DNA of 64,000 nucleotides from Sorex araneus (lineage: Eukaryota; Chordata; Mammalia; Eulipotyphla; Soricidae), in NCBI RefSeq assembly GCF_027595985.1, contig NC_073305.1, positions 84,808,126-84,872,125 of the forward strand, written 5' to 3'. Position 1 is the first letter of the stretch; each line of letters starts with the position of its first letter. Positions 1 to 12,600 of the stretch are shown here, piece after piece. Under the pieces are notes generated by a model, which ran no database searches, was not told where the DNA came from, and saw only the letters and a program-made list of their open reading frames with translations. A program made the translations under genes and the position numbers.

Positions 1-9
1 GCAAACAAT

Positions 10-178
10 TCATAACAAGCAATATAATAAATTATTTAAGCCTGCTGTTGGGGCAAGCTTGGGTGGTAGCTTGGAAAATTGGCAATAATGGTGGTGGGAA
101 GGTGTAATGATGGTGGGATTGGTATTGGAATATCAAATCATCATGAACAATTTTATAAAAATAAAATAAAATTTTAAT
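10..178 (+). repeat. Unnamed retroposon family D, copy 1
   Basis: This matches two other segments in the window (26117-26291 and 43361-43558). All three begin with TCATAACAA and run through a block with TGGTGGGAAGGTGTAATG to an AATAAAATTTT-type A-rich end. The shared start suggests a defined 5' end; an L1 3' UTR subfamily is the alternative. I do not know a name for it. This is the most diverged copy. Confidence 0.55.
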
Positions 179-360
179 GAAACAAAAAGCAAGATAATCA
201 CAACTTAAATTAGAAAAAATAACTAATGTCAATATTGAGATAAATAAATACTGGAATCATAAAAAAAGAAAGAAATTTTGGAAATTCTTTTTAAATAACT
301 AGACTTGAAATCTGATAACATAATGTATGTAACCAATTTTCAAAGTTGTTTACCTTTATG

Positions 361-588
361 GGTCAGAGAAATAGTACAGCTGTTAGGGCATTTGCCCTGC
401 AGTCAGTTGATCTGGGTTTAATCCCCAGCATCCCATACGGTCCTTTGAGCACCACCAGGAGTAATTTCTGAGTGCAGAGCCAGAAGTAACTTCTGAGCAT
501 CACCAGGAATGGTTCTGGCATGCAGAATCAGGAGCAGTCTCTGAGTATAGGTTGGTGTGGCCTAAAAACAAAAATAAACACACAAAAG
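361..588 (+). repeat. tRNA-headed poly(A) SINE (family A)
   Basis: The tRNA-like head has an A-box region (ATAGTACAGC) and a B-box-like GGGTTTAATCCCC. The usual body follows (CAGCATCCCATA...GAGTGCAGAGCCAG) and an A-rich tail (CTAAAAACAAAAATAAAC). The body is longer than in other copies because an 'agtaactTCTGAG' segment is partly duplicated. L1 mobilisation is inferred from the tail. Confidence 0.8.
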
Positions 589-590
589 TA

Positions 591-1526
591 ATTACGTTTG
601 AGTTTTCGGCAAATCTACAGTTCATGAGTGCAAAATTCTTTATGTTAGAATGCTTCAATATGTGCCATTCTACTTTTCTGGTTCCTCTATAAACTTTCTA
701 AAAAGTAATTGTGAGACAATAAGAGAATGGAGAAAGGAGAAAAATGAGTATCACTATTTCTTTCTCTATTTTCTTCTCTTACTTTCTCTCACTCTTTCTT
801 TCCCCCACAATTTCTAAAATAACTGTTTAGAGATAATAAATGCCACTGTTCTTCATGAAAAAAACCCACAGGAAAAAGACTTGTAATTGCATAGAGATTA
901 ATTTGGTCTTAAAGAGCCTTAGCAATCAAATGAAACTCAAGTTCCCAGTAGATCTCTTTAAAATGCATCTTGTATAGTGAAGACAGCAAACTCTTTCAAC
1001 ATTATCATGATTGTTGATATTAGTATCTTCAGATATATTCAAATACCATATATGTACATGCTTATAATATTTTGTCTATTTTAAAATCTAATAGTGATTT
1101 TTCAAATTCTTGAATTCTTGAATAGTTAGCAAGCTACCTGCCATTTCAACAAAAGAAATCAGAGCATGAAATACCGTCATTTACAGAGCTACAGTGAGGC
1201 TTTATCTGACTGTTTCTAAGCACAAGTAGGTCAGGAACCAGTTGTCTAAGTTATTTTTGTAAAGGTGACACCAAGCTCACGGTAGAATTTGAGGAATCTT
1301 TATGTAACTATGGCTGACTTCCTATGCTGGTACCTCTAAAAAATATTTTTTAAAAACATTTATTTCAGTTTAAAAGTGCATTGTGAACTAAGGAAAACTA
1401 CTGTTAGAATTAAAAAAAAACTTTAAAGTGTATGAACATAATTATACAAGTTAATTATAAATTGCGGATCACTTAAGTGGCATGTTCGTGTAAGGCAAAT
1501 TTTGTTTTTGAAAACTGACTCTGCTT
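591..1526. other. Unassigned AT-rich sequence
   Basis: I see no gene, RNA gene or recognisable repeat here apart from a short pyrimidine-rich tract near 760-800. Confidence 0.5.
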
Positions 1527-1600
1527 AGAGATTACTCCTGGGGAGACTCACATGACCATATGTGGTTCCCCAGGATCAAACCCTAGTTGGCAGTGTATAA
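1527..1600 (-). repeat. Degraded family A SINE fragment
   Basis: Antisense body and B-box remnants are visible (GATTACTCCTGG, ACCATATG, GATCAAACCCTAG). Both ends are missing. Confidence 0.5.
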
Positions 1601-1821
1601 GGGAAAAGACTTACCTACTATACTATACTATGTGTTACTATGTGTCTGTCCTGGATAGTAAATTTAGATTTGGAACTCAAAGGAATCTATCTAAATTTAA
1701 TCAGAATCTAATTAAATTCAAATTTTCTAAAAGAACAAAAAAGGAATCTCCATTCAGAAATTAATCTATTAAAGAGGATATTGTTTTCTATCTTCACCTC
1801 TTTTTCCCTAAGATTAAAGAA

Positions 1822-3713
1822 CACAAATTTACACAAGGAAATGGAAAGATATCCCCAGTTCATGGATTGGGAGAATTAACATTGACAAAATGGCAATACT
1901 TCTGAAAGCATTGTATTTCAATGTGACCTCCATAAGGATGCCCATGACATTCTTCAAAGAAATGGAGCCAACACTCCTGAAATTCATATCGAACAATAAG
2001 CCCCCACAAATAGGTAAAACAATTCTTGGGAAAAAGAATATGGGAGGCATAACCTTCCCCAACCTCAAACTCTACTACAAAGTGGCAATAATTAAAACAG
2101 GAAAAATGGCAAAGTCTCAGACAAATAGAACAGAGTGGAATATATAATCATCTAACCTTTGATAATGGAGCAAGAAATGTGATGTAGAGCAAGGAAAGCC
2201 TCTTTAACAAATGGTGCTGGCAAAATTGGACAGCTACATGCCAAAAACTAGGCTCAGATCTCTACCTAACACCATATACAAAAGTCAGATAGAAATGAAT
2301 TAAATACTTCAATATCACACCAGAATCCATAAGGTACATTGAAGACAAGATCGGCAAAACTCTCCACAATACTGAAGCTAATAGTATTTTCAAAGACAAA
2401 ACACCACTGACCAAGCAAGTGGAAACAGAAATAAACAAATGGGACTGTCTTAAATTAAGAAGCTTGCAGAAAGAAACAAGTCCTCAAAAGAAACAAGGAC
2501 TAAAATACAAAGACAGCCTACAGTATGGGAAAGGATATTCAACCAATACCCATCTGATAAGGGGTAGATATCAAGGATACACAAGGCACAGGTTGAACTC
2601 TACAAGAAGTAAACATCCAATCCCATCAGAAAATGGGGCGATGAAATGAACAGAAACTTTCTCAAAGGAGAAATCTGAATGGCCAAAAGGCACATGAAAA
2701 AATGCTCTTCATCACTAATCATCAAGGAGATGCATATGAAAACAACAATGAGCTATCATTTAACACCACAGAGACTGGCACACATCCAAAAGAACAGAAG
2801 CAACTGGTGTTGGCATGGATATGGAGAGAAAGGGACTCTCCTTCACTGCTGGTGGGAATGCCGACTGGTTCAGCCCTTTTGGAAAACAGTATGAACAATT
2901 CTCAAAAAATTAGAAATTGAGCTCCCATTTGACCCAGCAATACCATTTCTGGGAATATATCCTGGAGATGCAAAAAAGTATAGTAGAAATGACATCTGCA
3001 CTTGTATGTTCATTGCTGTACTATTTACAATAGCCAAAATCTGGAAAAAATCCAAGTGTCCAAGAACAGATGACTGGTTAAAGAAACTTTGGTACATCTA
3101 CACAATGGAATACTACGCAGCTGTTAGAAAAGATGAAGTCATAAAATTTGCATATAAGTCCATCAACATAGAAAGTATCATTTTAAGTGAAATGAGTCAG
3201 AAAGAGAAGGATAGACATAGAAAGATTGCACTCATCTGTAGAATATAAAGTAGCATAATAGGAGTTTAACACCCAAAAATAGTAGAAATAAGGACCAGGA
3301 GGTTTGCCCCATGGATTGGAAGTTGGCCTCACGTGCTGGGAGAAAAGACAGCTCAGATAGAGAAAAAAGTACCAAATAAAGGGTGTTTGGAAGACCCGCT
3401 TGGATTGGGAGATGCATGCCGAATGTATGTAGATTATAGATGGAACACAATGGCCACTCAATATCTCTGTTGCAAACCACAACACCCAAAAGGAAAGAGA
3501 ACAAAAGAAAATGCCCTACCACCGAGTTGGGGTGTGGTGGAGGGGGTGGGGTTATTGGGAGGGATACTGGGATCTCTGGTGGTGGAGAAAGGGATGGGTA
3601 CTCAATCATTGTATGACTGAAAAGCAAACACAAAAGTTTGTAAGTATGTAACTGTACCTCACAGTGACTCACTATTAAAATAAACATATTAAAATAAATA
3701 GCACAAATTTACA
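1822..3713 (+). mobile_element. 5'-truncated LINE-1 with 12-bp target-site duplication
   Basis: The element (1834-3701) is flanked by a perfect direct repeat CACAAATTTACA (1822-1833 and 3702-3713). In broken frames it encodes the C-terminal half of L1 ORF2: KMAILLKALY and GGITFPNLKLYYK near 1890-2090, [13 protein letters not shown] near 2835-2865, and FIAVLFTIAKIW and WYIYTMEYYAAV near 3006-3125. ORF2 is the endonuclease/reverse transcriptase that retrotransposes L1 RNA. A G-rich 3' UTR (about 3250-3690) ends in TTAAAATAAA. The 5' truncation and frameshifts make it a dead copy. Confidence 0.95.
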
Positions 3714-3766
3714 TTCCTGAATTTGTTACTCTTCTGCAGAGGTCACTAGCAAAAAATAAACAAAAG

Positions 3767-4020
3767 ATCACTGTCACTGTCACTATCATCCCGTTGCTCA
3801 TCGATTTGCTTAAGCGGGCACCAGTAACATCTCCATTGTGAGACTTCTTGTTACTGTTTTTAGCATATCGAATACACCACGGGTAGCTTGCCAGGCTCTG
3901 CCGTGCAGGCGGGATACTCTCGGTAGCTTGCTGGGCTCTTCTAGAGGGACAGAGGAATCAAAGCTGGGTTGGCCGCATGGAAGGCAAATGCCCTCCCCAT
4001 TGTGCTATCACTCCAGTCCC
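3767..4020 (-). repeat. RTE-tailed tRNA SINE (family B), near full length
   Basis: Reading the minus strand, this has a tRNA-like head (4020 leftward), a body (GGCAAGCTACCCGTGG), and the segment CAATGGAGATGTTACTGG leading into GAGCAAATCGATGAGCAACG-like sequence. It ends in a short (AGTGAC)n tail instead of poly(A). The last ~60 bases align with the 3' end of the RTE-like fragment at 43561-43800, so an RTE-type LINE probably mobilised it. Any ORF across it is incidental. Confidence 0.85.
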
Positions 4021-5272
4021 ATCCAAAGTAATGTATTCAAATAATTAATGAATTCAGAAACTGAACTCTAATACATATGAAGGAAATAAATGAGGTGTTA
4101 TATACATTCTTTAGAAAGTTTCCACACAAGTGTAAAAAGGTAAGTGATCTCACTCACATGCATAGAACTATGAGTTTGAATTTTTCTCTCACTGTAGTTT
4201 GAGAAACATCTATCTTCACAAATTTTATGTTAAAAAAAAAAAGTTCATGGGCCCTATTCTTGTGACTAAAGCTGAACACAATTTGGTTACTCCTAGCACT
4301 GTCTTCAAAGGAACAAAAAAAAACCTCTTTGAGATGCATTCTATTTATTTGCAAATTGAAACGATAAAATTTAATTCATATGGTTCTGCTTAAAATTTGT
4401 CAAAGATTTTATACAAATCTTCTAATCTGGTGGTTATCACATTGCAGATGGTAGAAAAATATTATTAGGCTCTAATTCCTTTTTATCTAAATTTTTTATT
4501 GTCCACAAAGATTTCTTAGACTTTGTGGAAAGAAATTCTCTTTGTCTGTGTTAGACTTCTCTTCTGGCAGAACTCAAAGACCCTGATATGCTCTAAGAAA
4601 CTCTCATAATAAAAATAATGGAAATAGTGATAGCTTCATTCAAGCTCCCATTAAGGAATGAGAGACTCATTTAAAAAGAAGAATATAAAGAAAAAACTGT
4701 GTTAAGTCTTTCTTGGGTTGACACAAATTTAACAACTAAGCAGTTACAATTGCTCTTATTGAATACTATCAGGATGCAAAAGAAATTATAATGTAAACCC
4801 CTGGGTTCTTGAGAGGTGAAAGTAATCAAATATAAAGCATCAAGCATATTGATGAGAGAGAGAATATTCAATATCACATGAATTCCTCTTTTTACATGGG
4901 AGAGACCAAACTAAATCAAGTAATGTACAATAGCTATAAATATCAATCTAAAACCCTTAGGTAGGAACAAAGGTTGGGAAGAGAATAAGTAAGATCAATT
5001 AGGGAGGTTATCAACAAAGGTACAATAAAACAAAGAAATGCAGATGCAAATTCCACCTATTTCATGAAAAAGTGATAGAATATTTGGTCTCCAGGTTTTG
5101 TGAAGGAGGCTTGCTTATTATAACAACTTTAATGACCTAATAACTTTGCTTACTGTAATCACTTTAATAACTTAATTACTTTACAAAGGCAACTTCCACT
5201 CAACCTTCAGCATCCCTTCCATAAAAATGAAAAGGTTCCTCATGCCAAAAAGAAATATTGTGAAGTTACAGG
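4021..5272. other. Unassigned AT-rich sequence
   Basis: No gene or repeat is recognised. The short ORFs lack any known motif. Confidence 0.5.
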
Positions 5273-5826
5273 GTTTTTTTTGCAGTCTCTTGCTTGCATG
5301 CCTGGCTGTCTTCCCAGGGGTCCCTTGAAGGGGATGGGCTCCAGCTTCCCTCCCCGCCCCGAGCAGAGCTCCCGGTGGCCAAAGACCACCAGAACCTAGC
5401 CACAGCCATGCTCAAGGCCCCTCTTCACACATTCAGACAAGCCTCAGGCATGAAGGTACCAGCAAAGGAACCCAGGTGTATGTAATTCCATCAATAGCCA
5501 ATATCCAGAGACTGAAAGAAATCCCAGAAGCAGTATCTCATAACCTACTTCTCCCTCTGGGAGAAACTAGCAATCTTCTGAGAGTTTCCTGCCCACATGG
5601 GACAGCCTTGCAAGCTTCCCATGGTGTATTTATATGCTAAAGCCAGTAACAAATTGGATCTCATTCCCCTGACCCTGAAAGAACCTCTGTTGTGGCATCA
5701 TTGGGAAGGCCGAGTGGAGAGAGGCTTCTAAGATCTCAGGACGAATGGAGAGTTACTGAGACTGCTTGAGAAATCGACGATCAATGGGATTTCGTGATCG
5801 TGATCGTGATCATGATAGTTTTTTTT
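5273..5826 (+). mobile_element. Composite retroposon (family C), short subtype
   Basis: The element (5282-5817) is bracketed by GTTTTTTTT at 5273-5281 and 5818-5826. Its order is: GC-rich 5' module (CTCTTGC...GCCTGGCTGTCTTCCC); a body shared with family B (GGGAGAAACTAGCAATC...GCCAGTAACAA); a C-specific block (TCATTCCCCTGACCCTGAAA); an RTE-like 3' end (TGAGAAATCGACGATCAATG); and a (GTGATC)n tail. It lacks about 125 bp present at 63061-63185 in the long copy. The duplicated T-run is a low-complexity TSD, so that call is moderate. Confidence 0.8.
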
Positions 5827-8547
5827 AACCCTACAATAGCCAGAGTTGATTTGCAATTTATTGATAAAAAGACTTCACCCCAAAAGTGGTTGTGGAGTAT
5901 CAAATTCTGGAGCATGACTGTTCTCAGGAACTATTATGTATATGTAAGAAAAATGTAGGTAAATACCAATGCCTAATAGTTGATGAGGGAGAGAAGAGAG
6001 ACTCAAATAATTTTTTCAAATAAAAACATAATATTAAAAATGTATTAGTTATCATAGAAGCTTAATCAACATTAGTAATCACTTAACAGTCTTTCAGTGC
6101 TATTGGTGGATAATTTCACTCCCAAATGGAGCTTTTATTGCACACATCTAGGGCCTACAGATGTAATCCATAGTAGGACACTTTCCAGAGCTGACTCAGG
6201 AGCTAAAGAGAAAAAAAAATAGAAAATTTTTTTAAAGTAACTCATCTCTTTGAATAAGCCTAAACTAATGTCTTTCATGCTAGATATTTTTTACTTTTGT
6301 CAAATTTGGAATTATGCATTAATGGGCTCTACCTGTAAAGCATACATGAGATGACTCAGGCTTAGTAGGACAAAAATTTATGAATTTTATTATTAGAAAA
6401 TCCTTTGAAGAAATAATTGACATATAAAATTTTATCCAGTAAGCTTGAATTGAAAATCATTCTCAACTCAAACTCTAAGGTCTAATTTCTCTCAAGACTT
6501 TTATTAATAGCAAAATTGTATGGCACAATCAGTAGGACCTCCTAAAAGTTGTCTAAATGTTTAAAATTTAGGCAGCAAACTATCCAACAGACATCTGTGC
6601 CTTAGAGATATAGCATTTATAATCCAACTTGCTGATTGATCACGCTAGAGTAAGATTTTAATGGCAACTTTGATGACTTATCATCAAGTACAGTCATAAA
6701 TAAAGATAACATCTTTAATGTAATTTAGATAACAAGTAAACAGCCATTAGGATTCAATGAACACAGTTCCCTTACTACATAAAAAACAAATCAGGATCTT
6801 CGATTAGGTTCCTTTTGCAAAGCATTACATTTGCAAACGGCAGTATTCTACTGGGAGAAGGGCACAATTTAATCAAAAAGAAATAGAGGTGCCAGGCTAC
6901 TTCACTGTCATCATCACATTTCATTTTCTGTAATATTTTGTGCAATCATTAAAAGCAAGGTAACAGTAATATTTTAGCCATCTCAATACCTAGAAGATTT
7001 CTATTACTTTGGCTAGGAACGTTTTCCTTGGATGATTGGTTGACAATATCCAAAGGATAATTTTAGGTCTTGAAGAATTAAACACAGGTCTATTTTTATG
7101 AGGTGGGACAGATTGGAAACTGTTCTTTCTGCTTGTTCCAGTGAAATTGGAAATGAAAAGAATGTGTGTCATATGAGGGACAAGTGTCATGAAGCCCATC
7201 TGAATTATATTTCATGCCCCTCTTTATAGCCTAATGTTCAACTATATCCATTTTCCTGGCAGTATTGCACCCATCAAAAACAAGTTATTGACACTTATAT
7301 CTCATATATAAATCAAATCAGGCAGACAAAGCAGAGACGGGTTTCAGAGAGATTGGATGATGGAGTTGAATAATGTATTTGTTTTTCACCTCTAGGATAT
7401 CACTTTAATACTATCCTGAAACAATGGCACAAAATCATTCCAATTAAATGATCTTAAAATAAGATATAAAGAAAATTCAGGTGATCTCATTCTGTCTGGT
7501 GTGTCAAGAGTTGACAACACCAAATTGAGCAGAAATAGTTTAAATTTAGCAGTCTTCACATATGTGTACAAGGACTGAAAGTAGAAATTGGATTTGCTTC
7601 AGTGGAGTCAATTAAGAAAGACTCAACAAGGAAGGGTTGAAGTGCACTGACAGGGCATTGGGAATTCTATGAATATTGACTGGCATGGGCTTGGGTACAA
7701 ATTAACAAGGCACTTGGTTTCTGACATTAATTTTCTTCAACCAAAAAATTGCACAAATAGATAAATTATTATATAGCAATAATAATAACATACCAACAGC
7801 AATAATACTAACAAAAGGCTGAGGTAATGAAGAGACACTTTCACTGGTGATCAGTTATCAAAGACCATGTCAGTTTCACTCTTATTTTTAAGGTATGTGG
7901 TCACATACTTTATTTCACACCTTTTTCTGTTGGGATTATAGTTATCATATTTCCTTCCATTTCATGGTATTCACATAATATTTGTTCTGCTCTAAAGAAC
8001 TAAGAAGTAACAAGGAACAAAAATAAAGCATTGATATTTTTTCTTTATCATGTCTAAGGAAAATTATTTAGCCTCTCTAGATTACCTAGTTTGTCATTCA
8101 TTTCCTTGCCTTGCCTATAAATTCGAAAATTTCAAATATTGGTCAAGATCTATTTGTGTCATTAACAAATATTTTCAGTGTGAAATTTTGTGAGGATATG
8201 TTAATGAAATAGATAGGTATTCAACTTTGTTATTTGATGCTTTCTCTTTAAAATCTGTTAGGAAACTTTTCCACAAAATAAAACTATGATATTATCTTGC
8301 ATTTCAAGGGCTGTGGAAATTTAGAGTATGTCCAGATTTTAGTCTTAAATTGGAAAAAAATAAATTGAAGCAAGTTTTATTCTTCCTCTCAGATCCCTTA
8401 GTTTAATTATTTTTCCTCTTGAAGATAATTTAAATTTAATTGATAAAAGAATTTAATTTAAGAAAATATTAAATTCAAAACATGCAAATGAGCTTATCTT
8501 GAAGAACTTGTATCATCTTCTGATTAAAGAATAATATTTTTAGTTAC
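5827..8547. other. Long unassigned unique sequence
   Basis: This is AT-rich sequence without recognisable genes, RNA genes or young repeats. Short ORFs (for example 6990-7199 on the minus strand) resemble nothing I know. Confidence 0.5.
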
Positions 8548-8794
8548 AGTCACTGTCATCCCGTTGCTCATTGATTTGCTCAATCGGGCATCAGTAACGT
8601 CTCTATTGTGAGACTTGCTATTACTGTTTTTGGCATATTGAATACACCACAGGTAGCTTGCCAGGCTCTGTCATGTGGGCAAGATACTCTCGGTAGCTTG
8701 CTGGGCTCTCCAAGAGGGGTGGAGGAATCGAACCCCGGTCGGCCATGTGCAAGGCAGAGTGCAAGCCTCTACCTGCTGTTCTATCCTTCAGCCC
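8548..8794 (-). repeat. RTE-tailed tRNA SINE (family B)
   Basis: It is nearly full length. The RC tail (ACAGTCACTGTCATCC) is at 8546-8561, and the tRNA-like head with B-box (GAATCGAACCCCGG) ends at 8794. The A-box side carries a small insertion (GCAGAGTGCAAGC). Confidence 0.85.
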
Positions 8795-8862
8795 TTTTTA
8801 ATTACAAGTTTTTTAATTCTTACATAATTAAAAATTCTTACATACGTAATAATTCTTACATA

Positions 8863-8900
8863 ATTTGGTTATGACATTTTTAGAAATGTCATAACCAAAT
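8863..8900. repeat. Perfect 17-bp-arm inverted repeat
   Basis: Left arm ATTTGGTTATGACATTT (8863-8879), loop TTAG, right arm AAATGTCATAACCAAAT (8884-8900), with no mismatches. Three imperfect copies of ATTCTTACATA lie just upstream (about 8816-8862). Confidence 0.95.
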
Positions 8901-9204
8901 CCCATAAAAGACTAAATAGCCATGTCACTGACTCAGCAATAGAAAAATGTGAAGTGTGAATTGATGAAAACATGAAGGAAAACTACATTGGTTAGAAACT
9001 AACAAAAAAGGTCTTAATTAAATTTTATTATAAGTGCTAGATTTTAAAATATTGTAAATATTCAGTCTAGCAAATTCAATTGGCAGAGGTTGGCGGGAAT
9101 CTTATTCATCTCTTGAAAGAATATTCTAAATTTTTTTTTTACATTTTAGGTTTTATTTATACAATTTAGAAAATCTAAATTCTGTATTTGTAATTTTGTC
9201 TTTT

Positions 9205-9545
<341 letters not shown>

Positions 9546-9604
9546 TTTGGGATTACTCAAACCCAATGCTTTGATAACTAGAAGCAATGTCTCTTCTCTT
9601 AGCA

Positions 9605-9755
9605 ATGCAATGCTCAGGGCTTACTCCTGGCTCTGCATTTGGGGATCACACATGGTGATGCTCCCAGCAGAACTGATGTAGTTGCAGGGATTGAATTGAT
9701 GTGTGATGTACAAAACACCGCAACCTCAACCTCTGTACTATCCCTCTGACCTCAG
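9605..9755 (-). repeat. Family A SINE, antisense, diverged
   Basis: Body words GGGCTTACTCCTGGCTCTGC and the RC head (CTGTACTATCCCTCTGACC) are present. The B-box is decayed (GGGATTGAATTGATG). Confidence 0.7.
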
Positions 9756-10445
9756 AAAACAGATACTCTATTTGACTACTCAGTGTGTGATTATTTTTTT
9801 TTAAGTTGGATGAGTTAGAACTGAGAACTAACAACCCAGGATGAAAGAATTTCTCTGTCTCTAGGGAGATGTCTCTAGACCAGACTCCTTTTCTCAAATT
9901 TTAACATTTCCTCATTTAATTCCCAATTCAAACAAAGGACACTAACTGGTCTGCTTTTACAACTGAAATAGCCAGTCTAACTGACAAGACCAATGGTCAG
10001 TAAGTCTATAAGACTGCAGGTATCGAGCAGGTGAAAAGGAAAGGAGGGCAGAGAGAAAAAACATAGCTTTAGGTCAGCCTCAACTGCCTCTCACCAGTAA
10101 TGTGGAACAAACCATCTATTTACAAGAGAAATCATTATTCTAATTTTTGGTCAAATCATCCCATTTTAAGCTGAATGAATATTTAAATAACACAATTCAG
10201 ACTACAGTAAATAGGTCTGTGGTACACCAGACATCAGTTGAAAATTTAAACTGTAAAATGAGAAGTATGCTAAGCAAGAGCAACAGTAATAAGGCAGCTA
10301 TTATCAAAATACAAAACATAAATTAAGAAAAAGTGGAGAAGAATTATCTGGGTCTATTCTCCAATGTTTTGACATTGACTAAATCTAAGACTACTTCCTG
10401 GCAAAGGAAATGTGATATAATCTGCGCCTAGATGTAATCTAGGCT
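9756..10445. other. Unassigned sequence
   Basis: No gene or repeat is recognised. Confidence 0.45.
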
Positions 10446-10752
10446 CCCGGGAGCTTGGTTTTACAGTCACTGGATGTTGGCCGTTGGTGGGATTACATGG
10501 CACCAGGGGCAGTTTCTGGGTGTGACCGCCTAGCTACTCAAAAATGGGGAATCTGGGCGGAAGAGGTCCAGTCCTGATCCAAGCAGGCTTGGTGATCTAA
10601 GCCCTGCGTCCCACAAATCAGGGTTCCTCTGCTGGTTTCTTCATATGTGAGGCTCATCCGAATGTGTGGAGAGGGGCCTCGAGCATGGCTGTGACTGGTC
10701 TCCAGAGGTCTTCAGTCACGGGGCTCTGCTCGAGGTGGGGAGGGAAACTGAA
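10446..10752 (-). mobile_element. Family C composite retroposon fragment
   Basis: It matches the GC-rich 5' part of the 57037-57700 copy, including the ~125-bp segment missing from the short subtype (CAGTCCTGATCCAAGCAGGC). Both the 5' start and the whole body, RTE-like 3' end and tail are absent. Confidence 0.75.
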
Positions 10753-11105
10753 ATCCTAGTATAACTCTTAGTGGTGGAAAAAATAATATATTTGAAAATA
10801 TTCCTATAATTTGTGTTCTAAATATTAATATATTTTAAGATAAGTAAACTATCTAGTTTAGTTATTTAAATAGAATATCTTTTTAGATATATTTTTAAAT
10901 ATCTTTTAAGACATTTAAGCTATCTAGTATACTTAGTTCAATAGAAAACACTTAAAAGAACTAAAAAGTTTTCCTATATATTCACAATTGCAATTTGAAC
11001 ACCATAAGCTCTTGAAGTGCTATGTTTTAAAAACCCCTGGCTGGTTGCAGGAAGCCATTCCCACCATAGGATGGTGCAGACACAGATCTTCTGTATTTAG
11101 CAATC
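10753..11105. other. AT-rich unassigned spacer
   Basis: Contains short TA-rich runs near 10790-10930. Nothing else is recognised. Confidence 0.45.
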
Positions 11106-11380
11106 TTGGTCCAACGAGGTCACTGTCACTGTCACTGTCACTGTCATCCCATTGTTCATAGGTTTGCTCGAGCAGACACCAGTAATGTCTCCAATGTGAG
11201 ACTTGTTGCTACTGTTTTTGGCATATCAAATATGCCATGGGTAGCTTGCCAGGCTCTGCTGAGGGGGCGAGATACTCTTGGTAGCTTGCCCGGCTCTCCA
11301 AGAGGGGAAAAGGAATCAAACCCGGGTTGGCTGCATACAAGGTGAAAGCCCTACACATTATGCTATTGGTCCAACTAGGT
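11106..11380 (-). repeat. Family B SINE with 15-bp target-site duplication
   Basis: The element (11121-11365) is flanked by TTGGTCCAACGAGGT (11106-11120) and TTGGTCCAACTAGGT (11366-11380), 14 of 15 identical. The RC tail is four CACTGT units. The long direct repeats confirm target-primed insertion of a microsatellite-tailed SINE. Confidence 0.9.
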
Positions 11381-11550
11381 TTGAAGGAATATTCTTACCA
11401 TTCAGATAGAATAGTGATCTATGACTGCTGTTCATATCATAACATACTTCAGTAAAAAAATTTAAGACAAGATTTCCATACACAAGGTAATTGAGAAGAT
11501 ACAAGTGTATACTAAGGCAACTACATGTTAACTTTTAAAGAATAGATATA

Positions 11551-11757
11551 CAATAATTAAATTCTTAAAAGAAATTTTTTTTGTCAGGGGGCTCACACCC
11601 GGGGATACACAGGGATCACTCCCGGCTTTGCACTCAGGAATTATTCCTGACTCAAGGGACCATATGGGATGCTGAGAATTGAACCCGTGACGGCCGTGTG
11701 CAAGGCAAATGCCCAACCTGCTGTCCTATTGCTCCAGTTCCAATAATTAAATTCTTA
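11551..11757 (-). repeat. Family A SINE with 17-bp target-site duplication
   Basis: The element (11568-11740) lies between perfect repeats CAATAATTAAATTCTTA (11551-11567, 11741-11757). The RC poly(A) is the T-run at 11575-11583, and the B-box reads GAATTGAACCCGTG on the plus strand. It sits 170 bp from a family B copy, so the two tail types can be compared directly. Confidence 0.92.
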
Positions 11758-12514
11758 TCCCTGTCTTATTTTAGTTCTGACTGCTCTTCTTTCACTGTTC
11801 ATTTTTACTGCTGTCTTCAGACATCAGGACTCAGATAACACTACTGACAGGCTTGCTCTTATATCTTTTAATTCTGGCTTGATGATTTACTATCAAGATG
11901 TTTTCCCAAACAAGGCACGATTAGCTGCACTGTCTCTTTTAACTTCCAGTGTTTATGCTTCTGAAATGCCTTATTTTATCTTTGTCATAGCCATAGAAAT
12001 CCAACCCTCAGTGGTTGTGTCTTATTACTAACTCTCCGACGATCTTGATTCAAGTAATCATATCTTCTGTACAGTAGCTGATCTAGCATTAATTCAACTT
12101 TTAGTAATTTTTTCTAGTCTTTACTGCACATATGAGAAAAAATATGAGAAATTTTTTTATCAGATAACATAATCCTGAAAGGAAAAATAAATTTCGTTGA
12201 CTAGTGTTACTTACCAAGAAGTAACACATTCATTTCTCATCTTTTATGTTTCTTCTTATTTTTATTTTTAAGATTCTGTCTATCTCATAGTGATGGAATA
12301 AAAATGAAATATACAAAGCCTTTCATCAAATGAGGCTGTTTTTAATAAATGACTCTCAATAGGTAAAATGAGTCTTAATATATTATTTCTCTCAGAAAAT
12401 CTAATTTAATGCTTCTCAATGCTGGCTGATAGAATATCCTTGAGTTTAACAAAAACAAAGTAATAATGATAACGTTTTACTCTCGATCAAATAAATCAAA
12501 ACCTATGGTAATTC
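11758..12514. other. Unassigned sequence
   Basis: No feature is recognised. Confidence 0.45.
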
Positions 12515-12569
12515 AGTATTTGTATTGCAAACTATAATACCCAAAAGGAGAGGAAGGAGAGACAGAGAC

Positions 12570-12600
<31 letters not shown>

